64,000 nt of DNA from Billgrantia antri (GTDB lineage: Bacteria > Pseudomonadota > Gammaproteobacteria > Pseudomonadales > Halomonadaceae): positions 1-64,000 of the forward strand of contig NZ_JAHYCA010000008.1 of the NCBI RefSeq assembly GCF_019430905.1, read 5' to 3'. Below, piece after piece: positions 34,946 to 43,955 of this stretch. The notes under the pieces are model-generated. The model was not told where the DNA came from and did not search any database. It worked only from the letters and a program-made list of their open reading frames with translations. The translations under genes were made by a program, and so were the position numbers. Positions within the stretch are counted from its first letter, which is position 1; every line of letters begins with the position of its first letter.

Positions 34946-36274
34946 TCAATAATCGAGCAGCATCGATGGCAGTCCCGTCACCAGTGACGGGAAGAAAGCC
35001 ATCAGCACGCAGGCCAGCACGATCAGCGCGCAGAAGGGGATGACGGCGCGGTAGAGGTCCAGCGTCTCGACTCCCGGCGGGGCCACGCCCTTCAGGTAGA
35101 ACAGCGCGTAGCCGAACGGTGGCGTGAGGAAGGAGGTCTGCAGCACCACGGCGACCATCACCACGAACCACAGGATGTCGACGCCCATGCTCTCGACGAT
35201 CGGCAGCATGATCGGGAAGCTGAGCAGCACGATGCCGGTCCAGTCGAGGAACATGCCGAGGATGAAGACCAGGAACAGCATCAGTATCAGGGCTCCGGTG
35301 GTACCGCCGGGCATGGCCATGACCACCTCGTGAATGACCTGCATGCCGCCGCCGCGAGAAAAGACGCCGGTGAAGGCCGTGGCGCCGACCAGCACCAACA
35401 TGACCATGGTGGTGGTCTTGCTGGCCTCGATCAGGGTGCGGTAGCAGGTGGCGGCCTTGCGGTCGCCAAAGATCAGGAACAGCACGAAGGCGATGAAGAC
35501 GCCGATGGCCGAGGCCTCGGTGGCGGTGGCGATACCGGCAAACAGCGATCCCAGCACGCCGAGGATCAGCGACATCGGCGGCAGCACGTACTTCAGCAGC
35601 ATGCCCACCAGCTCACCTGTGGAGACGTCGGCGCGCTCCTCGGCCGGTACCGGCGGTCCGTAGCTGGGCTTGAAGTAGCAGATCACCAGCACGTAGAGCG
35701 CATACATCACCCCGAGCATCACGCCCGGCACCAGGGCGCCGGCGAACAGCGCGCCGACCGAGACTGGCGAATAGCTGGCCATCAGGATCAGCATGATGCT
35801 CGGCGGGATCAGGATGCCCAGGCAGCCGCTGGCCATGATCACGCCGGTACTGAGCTCCTTGTTGTAGGAGTACTTCAGCATCGGCACCAGCGCGATCATG
35901 CCCATCACCGCGATGGAGGCACCGACAATGCCGGTGGTGGCCGCCAGCAGCACCGAGACGATGACCACGGTCAGCGCCAGGCCGCCTCGCAGGTTGGCGA
36001 GCAACAGGCGCATCGACTCGAACATCTTCTCGGTCACGCCGGAGTCGTTGAGGAAGCGCGCCATCAGCACGAACAGCGGGATGGCCACCAGGACGTAATT
36101 GTCCATGGCGTTGCCGTAGATGTTGTTGATCAGCGTACCGGTTACCTTGATGCCGGGGCCGAACAGCGCACCGAGCACCGCCACACCGCCCAGCACGAAG
36201 GCCAGCGGATGGCCCATGAACAGCCCGACGAGCAGACCGCCGAACATGAACAGGGTGAGCATTTCGGGGCTCAT
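34946..36274 (-). CDS. dctM: TRAP transporter large permease subunit (system 1)
   Basis: A 442-residue permease with about 12-13 hydrophobic segments. The DctM features VLVAIPLFVLMARFL, ATTGIVGASIAVMG, CLGILIPPSIMLI and LQTSFLTPPFGYALFYLKGV are present. It drives sodium-coupled uptake of a carboxylate delivered by the DctP at 36868-37974. Its ATG overlaps the dctQ stop by four bases. The substrate is not known; its DctP is of the keto-acid (TakP-like) branch. Confidence 0.93.
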   Translation of the reverse strand: MSPEMLTLFMFGGLLVGLFMGHPLAFVLGGVAVLGALFGPGIKVTGTLINNIYGNAMDNYVLVAIPLFVLMARFLNDSGVTEKMFESMRLLLANLRGGLALTVVIVSVLLAATTGIVGASIAVMGMIALVPMLKYSYNKELSTGVIMASGCLGILIPPSIMLILMASYSPVSVGALFAGALVPGVMLGVMYALYVLVICYFKPSYGPPVPAEERADVSTGELVGMLLKYVLPPMSLILGVLGSLFAGIATATEASAIGVFIAFVLFLIFGDRKAATCYRTLIEASKTTTMVMLVLVGATAFTGVFSRGGGMQVIHEVVMAMPGGTTGALILMLFLVFILGMFLDWTGIVLLSFPIMLPIVESMGVDILWFVVMVAVVLQTSFLTPPFGYALFYLKGVAPPGVETLDLYRAVIPFCALIVLACVLMAFFPSLVTGLPSMLLDY

Positions 36275-36774
36275 GCGGGCTCCTCCTGGTTAAGTTCCCG
36301 AACGGCACGGATGACGATGGCGATGGCCTGCAGCAGGATCAGCACCGCGGCGACCACGATCACGCCCTTCACCGGATAGACCGGGATGGCGATCATGCCG
36401 TAGGTGGTCTCGCTGCGACTGAAGGAGCGCTCGAAGAAGTTCCAGCCGTAGGTGAGCAGCATCCAGATAAATGGAATAAAGAAGATCAGGTAACCGAGGA
36501 TATCGATGAGGGCTCGCTTGCGCCGCGAGAGCAGGCGCTTGATGACGTCCACCTCGACATGCGCATGATGGCGCAGGCCGTAGGCGGCCATCAGCATGAA
36601 ATGAGCGCCGAACAGCATCTTGGTGACATCGAAGGCCCAGTCGCTGGGGCGCCCGATGAAGAAGCGCATGGCGATGTCGTAGATCACGATCAGGGTGATC
36701 ACGGCTAGCAGCGGGGCGATCAAACGTCCGAACCCCTCGTTAAGGGCGTCGATGGCCCTGGCAATGGCATTCAT
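36271..36774 (-). CDS. dctQ: TRAP transporter small permease subunit (system 1)
   Basis: A 167-residue protein with four hydrophobic segments. RPSDWAFDVTKMLFGAHFMLMAAYGLRHHAHVEVDVI is in outline the DctQ family core (around residues 42-78), with the conserved VDVI. It completes the TRAP membrane complex with DctM and is coupled to it by an ATGA overlap. The start at 36774 is preferred to a longer open frame because it removes an unmatched N-terminus. Confidence 0.9.
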   Translation of the reverse strand: MNAIARAIDALNEGFGRLIAPLLAVITLIVIYDIAMRFFIGRPSDWAFDVTKMLFGAHFMLMAAYGLRHHAHVEVDVIKRLLSRRKRALIDILGYLIFFIPFIWMLLTYGWNFFERSFSRSETTYGMIAIPVYPVKGVIVVAAVLILLQAIAIVIRAVRELNQEEPA

Positions 36775-36867
36775 GATGAGGATCTCGGAATCGGTCGGAG
36801 TAGAGGCGGATTGGCGTATGGCTGTGAGACGAGGAGGGTGGGTCGCCATGGGCCCACCCGGATCCGC

Positions 36868-37974
36868 TTACTGGTTCATGCAGGACTCGATCTCCTCCAG
36901 CGGGGGAAGGTCATCGGTAACGCGGCTCATGTTGTAAGGCACCGAAATGTCACGCCAGTTGGCATAGTGCTCCATGTAGCTGATCATGGAGTGGTAGATC
37001 TTGGCGTGCATCGGGTCCTCGCAGGCACCCTGGAGGATCACTTCGTTGGTGATCTCCTGGATACGGGCCAGGTCCTCCTCGGACAGCTGGTTGATCTCGG
37101 TACCGTCCTCGATGAACTTCACCGTGCCCTCGGTGGACTCGCGCTCCGACCAGGCCAGCGACCAGGCCAGGTTGGCTTGGGCGGCGATCTTCAGCTTCTC
37201 CTGGGTCTCCTCGGAGAGCGCATCCCAGGCATCCTTGTTGATCATCACGCCGAACACGCTGGCAGACTGGTGCCAGCCGGGCACGGACCAGTAGTCGGCA
37301 ACCTCGTTGAAGCCGGCCTTGTAATCTACGCCGGGCGTGGAAAACTCGGCGCCGTCGACCACGCCGCGCTCGATGGCCTGATAGATCTCGCCGCCCGCCA
37401 GGGTGACCTGCGAGCCGCCCAACTGCTCGAGCACGCGACCCTGATCGCGACCGGAGAGGCGCAGGCGCTTGCCCTCCAGGTCGGCGATGCTTTCGATCGG
37501 TGTGCCGCCGCGGAAACCGGACTCGTTGTTGGTGATGCCGTAGGGCAGGTAGACCATGTTGTACTGCCCATAGACCTCCTGATAGAGCTCCCAGCCGCCC
37601 CACTGCATGATCCAGTTGAGATAGTCGACGCCATTGAAAAGACTGGTGGTGGTGGCCAGCGGCGAGAAGGCCGGCGAGAGGCCCGCCCAGTAGCCGGGCC
37701 AGTCACCCGCGGCTTCGATGCTGCCGGTCTCGGTGGCGTCGAACACCTCGGTGCCGGGCATCAGCGTGCCGCCGGCGCGAAACTCGATCTGCAGCTCGTC
37801 GCCAGCCAGCTGGTTGACCAGCTCCACCCAGTGGCGGTCTATCTCGATCAAATCCAGGTTATCCGGCCAGGTGGTAGTCATGGTCCACTGCTCCTGCGCC
37901 TGGGCAGTGGTGGACATGGCTGCCAGGGCGATGCCTGCGGCCAGACCGGTCAGCGCGAATCGACTTTTCATCAT
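36868..37974 (-). CDS. dctP: TRAP transporter substrate-binding protein (system 1)
   Basis: A 368-residue periplasmic binding protein with a signal peptide ending at about residue 26 (TAQA). GKRLRLSGRDQGRVLEQLGGS is in outline the family core, followed by LAGGEIYQAIERGVVDGAEFSTPGVDYKAGF, the TakP-type keto-acid pattern. It binds an organic acid for DctQM. It starts MMK at ATGATG with a GGGAGCAC site upstream. About 93 bases separate it from dctQ. Confidence 0.9.
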   Translation of the reverse strand: MMKSRFALTGLAAGIALAAMSTTAQAQEQWTMTTTWPDNLDLIEIDRHWVELVNQLAGDELQIEFRAGGTLMPGTEVFDATETGSIEAAGDWPGYWAGLSPAFSPLATTTSLFNGVDYLNWIMQWGGWELYQEVYGQYNMVYLPYGITNNESGFRGGTPIESIADLEGKRLRLSGRDQGRVLEQLGGSQVTLAGGEIYQAIERGVVDGAEFSTPGVDYKAGFNEVADYWSVPGWHQSASVFGVMINKDAWDALSEETQEKLKIAAQANLAWSLAWSERESTEGTVKFIEDGTEINQLSEEDLARIQEITNEVILQGACEDPMHAKIYHSMISYMEHYANWRDISVPYNMSRVTDDLPPLEEIESCMNQ

Positions 37975-38320
37975 GCTGTCGTGCTCCCTATACGTTGTTT
38001 TAAAGCTGCGATGTGGCGTCACTACCGAGACGAGAACGCGAAGCGTACCCGGGACGCTCATACCCGAGCGCTCGCTCGGGTCTCATCACAAGCTAGCATG
38101 TCGTTGTGACAGGAATCGATAGCCTGCTCGGCAAAGAGTAGCGCACCCCCGGCAAGGGTAAATTAGGACTTGTTTATTGGGATGTGGCTGTATTGAAAGG
38201 CAAAGCAGCGCCGTCTTGGGCAAGGAGAACGGGGGTGGGGTGGGAGGAGTCGATAGACCAAAGTCTGATGGGGCGATGCGAGCCGGAGGGGCTCCGGCTC
38301 GTCGTCTTGATGGCGTGACC
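37975..38320. promoter_or_regulatory. 346-base gap between the two TRAP operons
   Basis: The gap holds the promoter region of dctP system 1 (minus) and the end of system 2. Two structures stand out. One is a palindrome ACCCGAGC/GCTCGGGT with loop GCTC at 38062-38081, about 90 bases before dctP. The other is a hairpin GAGCCGGAG/CTCCGGCTC with loop GGG at 38280-38300, 20 bases past the dctM stop of system 2. I see no convincing gene in the remainder. Confidence 0.6.
38280..38300 (-). terminator. Hairpin after TRAP operon 2
   Basis: A 9-bp perfect stem with a 3-base loop, 20 bases after the dctM stop on the minus strand. It lacks a T-run, so it may be a stabiliser rather than a full terminator. 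Confidence 0.55.
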
Positions 38321-39691
38321 TCAGTTGCCGCTGTAGACGTGCCCCGGCAGCCAGGTGGCCAACGGTTCGTAGAAGAACACCAGGAACAGTCCCAGTAATT
38401 GCAGCGCTACGAAAGGAGCGACGCCCTTGTAGATGTCGAGCGTGCTGATTTCCGGCGGACAGACCCCCTTGATGTAGAACAGTGCGAAACCCACCGGCGG
38501 AGTCAGGAACGAGGTCTGCAGGCAGATGGCGAAGAGGATGGCGAACCATACCGGATCGACGCCCAGGCTGAACACCACCGGGGCGACCAGTGGCAGGATG
38601 ATCAGCGTGATTTCCACCCAGTCGAGGAAGAAGCCGAGCAGGAACACCACCAGCATGACCGTGAGCACTACGCCGGCGGGCCCGAAGGGCAGGCCGGTGA
38701 TCGCGCTGCGGATGACGTCGTCACCACCGAGCCCGCGCAGCACCACTGCGAAGATGGTGGCCCCAACGAAGATGCCGAAGATGAACGCCGTGGTGCGGGT
38801 AGTCTGGAACAGCGCCTTGGTCACGACCTCGAGGCTCAGCCGGCGACTGAGCAGGGCGAGCAGCAGGGCGCCCAGGGCGCCCACCGCCGATGCCTCGGTG
38901 GTAGTGGCGATACCCAGGAAGATGGAGCCGAGCACGGCCACGATCAGCGCCATGGGCGGCAGCACCGCGATCAATACCTCAAGTAGTGCCTTCGGTGTGA
39001 ACGGCTCGCGGTTCTCGGGGGCCGGCGCCAGGTCCTTCTTGAGGTAGGCCGCAATCACGATATAGGCGATGTACATCACTCCCAGCATCACGCCGGGAAT
39101 CAGCGCGCCCATGAACAGCCGGCCGACCGAGGCCTCCGAGGTGCCCAGGCGGTCGGCCATCAGTACCAGCATGATGCTGGGTGGTACCAGGATGCCCAGC
39201 GTACCGACCGAACAGGCCGTGCCCACCGCCAGCGACTTGTCGTACTTGGCCTGTAGCATGGGGCCGATCGACAGCATGCCGAGCAGCACCACCGACGCCC
39301 CGACGATACCGGTCGAAGCTGCCAGCAGTACGCCGACGATGACCACGGTGACGGCATAGCCGCCGCGCAGCCCACCCAGCACTCGCACCAGAGAGTTCAT
39401 CAGCCGCTCGGCGATACCCGAGCGGTCGAGCATGATCCCCATGAAGATGAACAGCGGCAGTGCCACCATCAATTCGTTGGCGACGATGCCGAAAAGACGC
39501 CGGTCGAGCACGCCGATGGTGCCGCCCCACGTGAACCACAGCTCGGCCTCCAGGAATTCCACGAGTACGTGGCCGATGACGGCGAACAGGAAGCCGATGC
39601 CGGCCAGCGCCCAGGCCACCGGGAAGCCCAGCAGCAACAGCCCCATGAAACCGGCGAACATGCCGATGACGAGAATTTCTTCAAGACCCAT
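38321..39691 (-). CDS. dctM: TRAP transporter large permease subunit (system 2)
   Basis: A 456-residue permease of the DctM family with the same signatures as system 1 (ASTGIVGASVVLLG, TLGILVPPSIMLVLMADRLG, LQTSFLTPPVGFALFYIKGV). It is close in overall layout to the first TRAP permease but only moderately similar, so it is a separate system and not a recent duplicate. It follows dctQ by 21 bases. Confidence 0.93.
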   Translation of the reverse strand: MGLEEILVIGMFAGFMGLLLLGFPVAWALAGIGFLFAVIGHVLVEFLEAELWFTWGGTIGVLDRRLFGIVANELMVALPLFIFMGIMLDRSGIAERLMNSLVRVLGGLRGGYAVTVVIVGVLLAASTGIVGASVVLLGMLSIGPMLQAKYDKSLAVGTACSVGTLGILVPPSIMLVLMADRLGTSEASVGRLFMGALIPGVMLGVMYIAYIVIAAYLKKDLAPAPENREPFTPKALLEVLIAVLPPMALIVAVLGSIFLGIATTTEASAVGALGALLLALLSRRLSLEVVTKALFQTTRTTAFIFGIFVGATIFAVVLRGLGGDDVIRSAITGLPFGPAGVVLTVMLVVFLLGFFLDWVEITLIILPLVAPVVFSLGVDPVWFAILFAICLQTSFLTPPVGFALFYIKGVCPPEISTLDIYKGVAPFVALQLLGLFLVFFYEPLATWLPGHVYSGN

Positions 39692-39712
39692 GTCGATCCT
39701 CGCGGAGGCGCG

Positions 39713-40306
39713 TTAGCGATGGTCCACCGGGCGGCGCAGCGGCAGCTTCCGGGGGAAATCGAAGAGGTAGGTGCAGCAGCGCAGCGCTCGTGACGACAGG
39801 GCGAAGGCGATCAGCGCCATGCCGAGGGGCAGCGTGCTCTTGATGATGAAGCGATAGGGCAGCCCGCTCGGCGCCTGCGAGCGCTCGCCTTGCTCGAACG
39901 AACGGTAGGCATAGTCGATCAGGCCATCGACCATGAAATAGAGCACGGGAAGTACCAGCAGGACGATACCCAGCAGCTCGACCCAGGCCTGGAAACGCAG
40001 CGTGAAGCGCTCGCGCAGCACGTCGACGCGAACGTGATCGTCGGTGACCACGGCATAGGCCAGCGTGAGAATCATGGTGGCGCCGAAAAAGTGCCAGGAG
40101 AGCTCCTCCAGGGCGATGGAACCTCGCCCCATAATGAAGCGGCTGAACACGTTGGTCAGTACGACGACGAGCGTGGCCAGCCACAGCCAGGAGAGGCCCT
40201 TGCCGAGTACGGCGATGGCCGAGTCCACGGCGTGGCTGATTCGGTTCGTGGGCAGCTCCGGTGGGAGTGCGTGTGGCGTATCGGGAGATGTATCAGGTGT
40301 AGACAT
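39713..40306 (-). CDS. dctQ: TRAP transporter small permease subunit (system 2)
   Basis: A 197-residue DctQ with four hydrophobic segments. ALEELSWHFFGATMILTLAYAVVTDDHVRVDVLRERF is in outline the family core (about residues 63-100). It has a longer, proline-rich N-terminus than system 1 and a cysteine pair (RCCTY) near the end. It lies between dctP and dctM. Confidence 0.9.
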   Translation of the reverse strand: MSTPDTSPDTPHALPPELPTNRISHAVDSAIAVLGKGLSWLWLATLVVVLTNVFSRFIMGRGSIALEELSWHFFGATMILTLAYAVVTDDHVRVDVLRERFTLRFQAWVELLGIVLLVLPVLYFMVDGLIDYAYRSFEQGERSQAPSGLPYRFIIKSTLPLGMALIAFALSSRALRCCTYLFDFPRKLPLRRPVDHR

Positions 40307-40339
40307 CGAGCAGCCTCTCGTTGCCGCGAGTCGGCGGCG

Positions 40340-40363
40340 CCGCCGGAGGCTTGCCTCCGGCGG
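40340..40363 (-). terminator. Intercistronic hairpin between dctP and dctQ (system 2)
   Basis: CCGCCGGAGG and CCTCCGGCGG form a 10-bp perfect stem around CTTG, in the 69-base gap after dctP. There is no T-run; such hairpins often raise the level of the upstream binding-protein mRNA relative to the permease genes. Confidence 0.6.
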
Positions 40364-40375
40364 TCTTTAGGACGA

Positions 40376-41479
40376 TCAGTTGGATTTCGGTGTGTAGTAG
40401 GTGCGCGGCAGGTAGCCCTTGGCATGCCAGTTGCCGTGGACCTGCATCCACTCGCGCTGGCTTTCCAGCACGCGGGCGAAGAGCTCGTCCTCGCTGGCCA
40501 TCTGGTCCAGCACCCCCATGGTGACCGCTTCCAGCTCGGCGATGATCTCCGGCGACAGAGTCTGGGCATTCACCCCCTCGGCCTCGAAGCCGGCCAGCGC
40601 CTGAGGATTCTCCCACTCGCTCTCGGAGAAGCCGAACAGCGTGGCGGAGCGACAACCGGTTTCGATCTGCGCACGGCTCAAGTCGGAGAGCTCGTTCCAG
40701 GTCTCTTCGTTGACCAGCAGGTGCGAGGTGGTATAGGTCTGGTGCCAGCCCGGCATGACATAGTTCTGCACGATCTCCTGCATGCCCAGGATGCGATCGA
40801 CGGCCGGAGCTGAGAACTCGGTGGCATCGATCGTGCCGCGCTCCATGGCCTGGTAGAGTTCGCCGCCTGGCAGCATGGTGACCGAGGCGCCCAGCTCTTC
40901 CATCACCCGGCCGCCGATGCCGGCGAAGCGGATGCGCAGGCCATCGATCTGCTCGAGGGATTCCAGCGGCTGGGCGAACCAGCCGGCGGCTTCCGGCCCG
41001 ATGACGCCGCACAGCAGTGCCTTCACGCCATACGGCTCGTAGACTTCCTGCAGCAGGGCATCGCCGTCACCGAAGTAGTGCCAGGCCATGAAGGCAGGCG
41101 GCTCCATGCCGAAGGGAGGGCCTGACAGCAGCGGCAGTACCGGGATGCTGCCCTGGTCGTAGCCGATCCAGGTGAAGCCCGCCGGATAGCGCGCCTCCGA
41201 GACGGCATCGAGAATCTCGAACGGCGGAATCAGCTCGCCCGGCTCGTAGTAACGCAACTGAATGTTGCCGCCGGAAATGGCCTCCAGCGTTTCGGAAAGG
41301 TGCACCACCGGGGTACTCAGACCCACCAGATGTGAAGGAAAGGCAATGGGCACCTGCCAGCGCACGCTTTCCTGGGCGTTGGCGTTTGCGGCCAGGGTGG
41401 CACCGGCCAGTATCACGGCGGCGGCCGTGACGGTCAGCTTCAGGCGTGCAGCCCGTTGGGGGCCAGTTGAGGCTTGCAT
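40376..41479 (-). CDS. dctP: TRAP transporter substrate-binding protein (system 2)
   Basis: A 367-residue periplasmic binding protein with a signal peptide ending around residue 35 (NANAQ). LRIRFAGIGGRVMEELGASVTMLPGGELYQAMERGTIDATEFSAPAVD in outline is the TRAP DctP core. It supplies DctQM of system 2. A GntR-type operator lies about 100 bases before its ATG. Confidence 0.9.
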   Translation of the reverse strand: MQASTGPQRAARLKLTVTAAAVILAGATLAANANAQESVRWQVPIAFPSHLVGLSTPVVHLSETLEAISGGNIQLRYYEPGELIPPFEILDAVSEARYPAGFTWIGYDQGSIPVLPLLSGPPFGMEPPAFMAWHYFGDGDALLQEVYEPYGVKALLCGVIGPEAAGWFAQPLESLEQIDGLRIRFAGIGGRVMEELGASVTMLPGGELYQAMERGTIDATEFSAPAVDRILGMQEIVQNYVMPGWHQTYTTSHLLVNEETWNELSDLSRAQIETGCRSATLFGFSESEWENPQALAGFEAEGVNAQTLSPEIIAELEAVTMGVLDQMASEDELFARVLESQREWMQVHGNWHAKGYLPRTYYTPKSN

Positions 41480-41788
41480 AGACGCGACTCCACTTGTTGT
41501 GACGGGTATTGTTCTAGGAAAGGCCTATTCCAGCGACGAAACTCCCATGAGCCTCTAGGAAAGGCAACTATGGAAAATTGGTAAGACCAATAATGGACTT
41601 GGGGGATCTGAACGCCGTGGTGGGGTTGGATGCTTGATCTGCGTCGATTGGCTCTGAAAAGTCAGTATCTTGATGCGAAGATTGCGTTATTGTGCTCTGT
41701 GATTAGCAAGCTCATGAATCGGGGGTGAGATTGGCCTGCGACCAATTGTTAAGGCTGACGGGATCGGATAGGGAAAAAGGAAACGCCT
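41480..41788. promoter_or_regulatory. 309-base divergent gap dctP/tmcA
   Basis: No gene is visible. It holds the inverted repeat ATTGGT-AAG-ACCAAT (41577-41591) and a less regular ATTGG...CCAAT pair with a 7-base gap (41730-41746). The region is AT-richer than its surroundings and must carry the promoters of both divergent genes. Confidence 0.7.
41577..41591. promoter_or_regulatory. GntR-type (FadR/PdhR-like) operator upstream of TRAP system 2
   Basis: ATTGGT and ACCAAT separated by AAG give the TTGGT-N3-ACCAA consensus bound by FadR-subfamily GntR regulators such as PdhR and LldR. The regulator itself is not in the window. Confidence 0.65.
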
Positions 41789-43891
41789 GTGGGCATATCG
41801 GAACACACCGCCATATTAAATTGGTCTGACCAACTGGGCCGGTGCGGTTGGCGCGGCCTGCTGTGGGCCACCGCGTCCGACGAGCCGGCCCGTCACCTGG
41901 CGATTGCCCTGGGGCAGGCGCGCGCCTGGCGTGCTCCCTGCTGGGTGTCGCCAACGCCTCCCGAATTGCCATGGCACGGGGCATGGCTGCCGCCCAACAA
42001 GGCCAGGACCCGATTGGGCCAGGAGCACGACCTGATCATCTTCGATATGCTCTGCTCCGGGGCCGGCTTCGATGCGGATGCCTTCGGTGCCTTGAGCGGA
42101 ACGCTGCAAGCCGGAGGCCTGCTGGTGTTGCTGACATCGCCGCATGATGAGGTCGGCGCCGGTCGCTACCTGATTCGTCTGCGGCAACGGCTGTCGCAGG
42201 CGCCCGGTGTGGCACGATGGATGCCCGGTACCCCTCCGCGGCTACCCGATCTCCCTGCCGCTTCGCCAAAGAGCAAGCAGAAGAGTGGTGATCCCGACTG
42301 TCTGACCGCGGATCAGGCCGAGGCGGTCAAGCGGCTGGTCGGCCTGCGGCGACGCCGACCTCTGGTGCTCACCGCCGACCGCGGTCGCGGCAAGACGGCT
42401 GCGCTCGGCATCGCCTGCGCGCGGCTGTTGCAGGCGGGCCAGCGTCACATTAGCGTGACGGCGCCGCGTCCCGAGGCAGTGACGGCTCTGTTCGCGCGTC
42501 TGGAAGCGCTGCGCCCGGCAGGCCAACGGGACGGCAATCGCTTCGTCGATGCACAGGGCGGGCGAGTAGAGTTCATAGCACCCGATGAGCTGAGCATTCG
42601 AATCGAGCACGGCGAGGCCGGCGGTGCGGGCACCTGGCTGCTGGTGGATGAGGCCGCTGCGCTTCCCGCAGCCCTGCTGGGGCAGTGGCTCAGGGCCTTT
42701 CCTCGCATCGCCTTCGCCACCACCGTGCACGGTTACGAGGGCTCGGGGCGCGGTTTCGCCCTGCGTTTTCGCCAGCGCCTCGAGCAATTGACTCCCGACT
42801 GGCATGAGTGCCACCTCGCCACGCCGGTGCGCTGGACCGAGGGCGACCCCCTTGAGCGATTGGTCAGCGACCTGCTGCTGCTCGATGCCGAACCGCCTCC
42901 ATCCACGGCCCCCGTGGCGCTTGAGACAGTGCGCTGGCAGCGTTCGGCACTTGCCGTCGATGAAGTCTCGCTGCGTGAGGTCTTCGGCCTGTTGGTACAG
43001 GCGCACTACCGCACCACGCCTGCCGACCTGCAGCGCCTGCTTGATGAGCCGGGGCTCGGTATCACTACCTTGACGGCCGGTGGGCATACCCAGGCAGTGA
43101 CTGTGTGCGCCGATGAAGGCGGCTTCGAGCCCGAGCTGGCCGAGCAGGTGGCGCGGGGCGAACGTCGCCTGCCCGGCCATCTGCTGGCCCAGTCGCTAGC
43201 GGCCCATGCCGGTGTTCGCGAGGCACTGACGACACGCCTGCGTCGAGTGCGGCGCATTGCGGTGCATCCACAACGGCGTCGCGAAGGGTTGGGTCGATGC
43301 CTGCTGGAGCATGAACGAGAGGCTGCGCGGCAGGCTGGTATCGACTTGCTGGGCGCCAGCTTTGGCGCCGAGCCAGGTCTGTTGGCCTTCTGGCAGGCGC
43401 AGGGCTTCAAGGCAGTGCGGCTGGGACTGTCACGGGAGACCTCGACGGGCGAGCATGCCGTGATGGTCGTGGTCCCGCTCAGCGCCAGGGGGAGGGCGCT
43501 GAGTGAGGCACTGATGCAGCGTTTCCAGCGGCTGCTGCCCGCCCTGTTGGCCTTCGAGCTGGCCGACCTGGCTCCCGAGGTGGCGCTTGCGCTGCTGGCC
43601 GAAGGGCCACGCCCGGTACTGGATGCGGTCGAATGCCGCGATATCGAAGATGTGGCCCACGGCCGCCGCGAGCCGGCGCTGGCGCGCCCGGCCCTGCAGG
43701 GACTGGTACGCCGTGCGGCAACGGCAGGCAGTCAGGATCCCGAGCTGGCCTGGCTCGCTGCCTGGGCTTTCCAGGGGCGAGGCATTGCCTGGCTGGCGGC
43801 CCAATCCGGTGCCAAGGGGCGACGCCAGGTCATGGAGAGGCTGCGCGGGGTCGTGGCCCGTCTGCAAGACGATGATGCGGACATGCCCTGA
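41789..43891 (+). CDS. tmcA: tRNA(Met) cytidine acetyltransferase
   Basis: A 700-residue enzyme that uses ATP and acetyl-CoA to make N4-acetylcytidine at the wobble base of elongator tRNA-Met. The N-terminal DUF1726 part is followed by an RNA-helicase-like domain with Walker A TADRGRGKTAA (around residue 194-204) and VDEAAALP, then a GNAT domain with RIAVHPQRRREGLGR (around residue 487) and a C-terminal TmcA domain. The start is GTG at 41789 after a purine-rich AAAAAGGAAA. It is divergent from TRAP system 2. Confidence 0.94.
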   Translation: MGISEHTAILNWSDQLGRCGWRGLLWATASDEPARHLAIALGQARAWRAPCWVSPTPPELPWHGAWLPPNKARTRLGQEHDLIIFDMLCSGAGFDADAFGALSGTLQAGGLLVLLTSPHDEVGAGRYLIRLRQRLSQAPGVARWMPGTPPRLPDLPAASPKSKQKSGDPDCLTADQAEAVKRLVGLRRRRPLVLTADRGRGKTAALGIACARLLQAGQRHISVTAPRPEAVTALFARLEALRPAGQRDGNRFVDAQGGRVEFIAPDELSIRIEHGEAGGAGTWLLVDEAAALPAALLGQWLRAFPRIAFATTVHGYEGSGRGFALRFRQRLEQLTPDWHECHLATPVRWTEGDPLERLVSDLLLLDAEPPPSTAPVALETVRWQRSALAVDEVSLREVFGLLVQAHYRTTPADLQRLLDEPGLGITTLTAGGHTQAVTVCADEGGFEPELAEQVARGERRLPGHLLAQSLAAHAGVREALTTRLRRVRRIAVHPQRRREGLGRCLLEHEREAARQAGIDLLGASFGAEPGLLAFWQAQGFKAVRLGLSRETSTGEHAVMVVVPLSARGRALSEALMQRFQRLLPALLAFELADLAPEVALALLAEGPRPVLDAVECRDIEDVAHGRREPALARPALQGLVRRAATAGSQDPELAWLAAWAFQGRGIAWLAAQSGAKGRRQVMERLRGVVARLQDDDADMP
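41821..41833. promoter_or_regulatory. Second TTGGT-N3-ACCAA site, inside tmcA codons 11-15
   Basis: TTGGT-CTG-ACCAA has the same arms and 3-base spacer as the site at 41577-41591. Its centre is 243 bases away, close to 23 helical turns, so the two sites face the same side of the DNA. Confidence 0.55.
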
Positions 43892-43955
43892 GCGGGCTTT
43901 TCCCGGCGCCAGCGGCCCGGTAAGGTAGCTCGGTTATTACCCGAGCAGACGGACC

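Noticed and set aside
38122-38398. A small plus-strand protein in the gap between TRAP operons
   Set aside because: No ribosome site, no homology, and it runs antisense into dctM.
41730-41746. A third GntR-type operator
   Set aside because: The ATTGG/CCAAT arms are 7 bases apart, two more than in the canonical sites, so I do not list it as a site, only as a weak neighbour.
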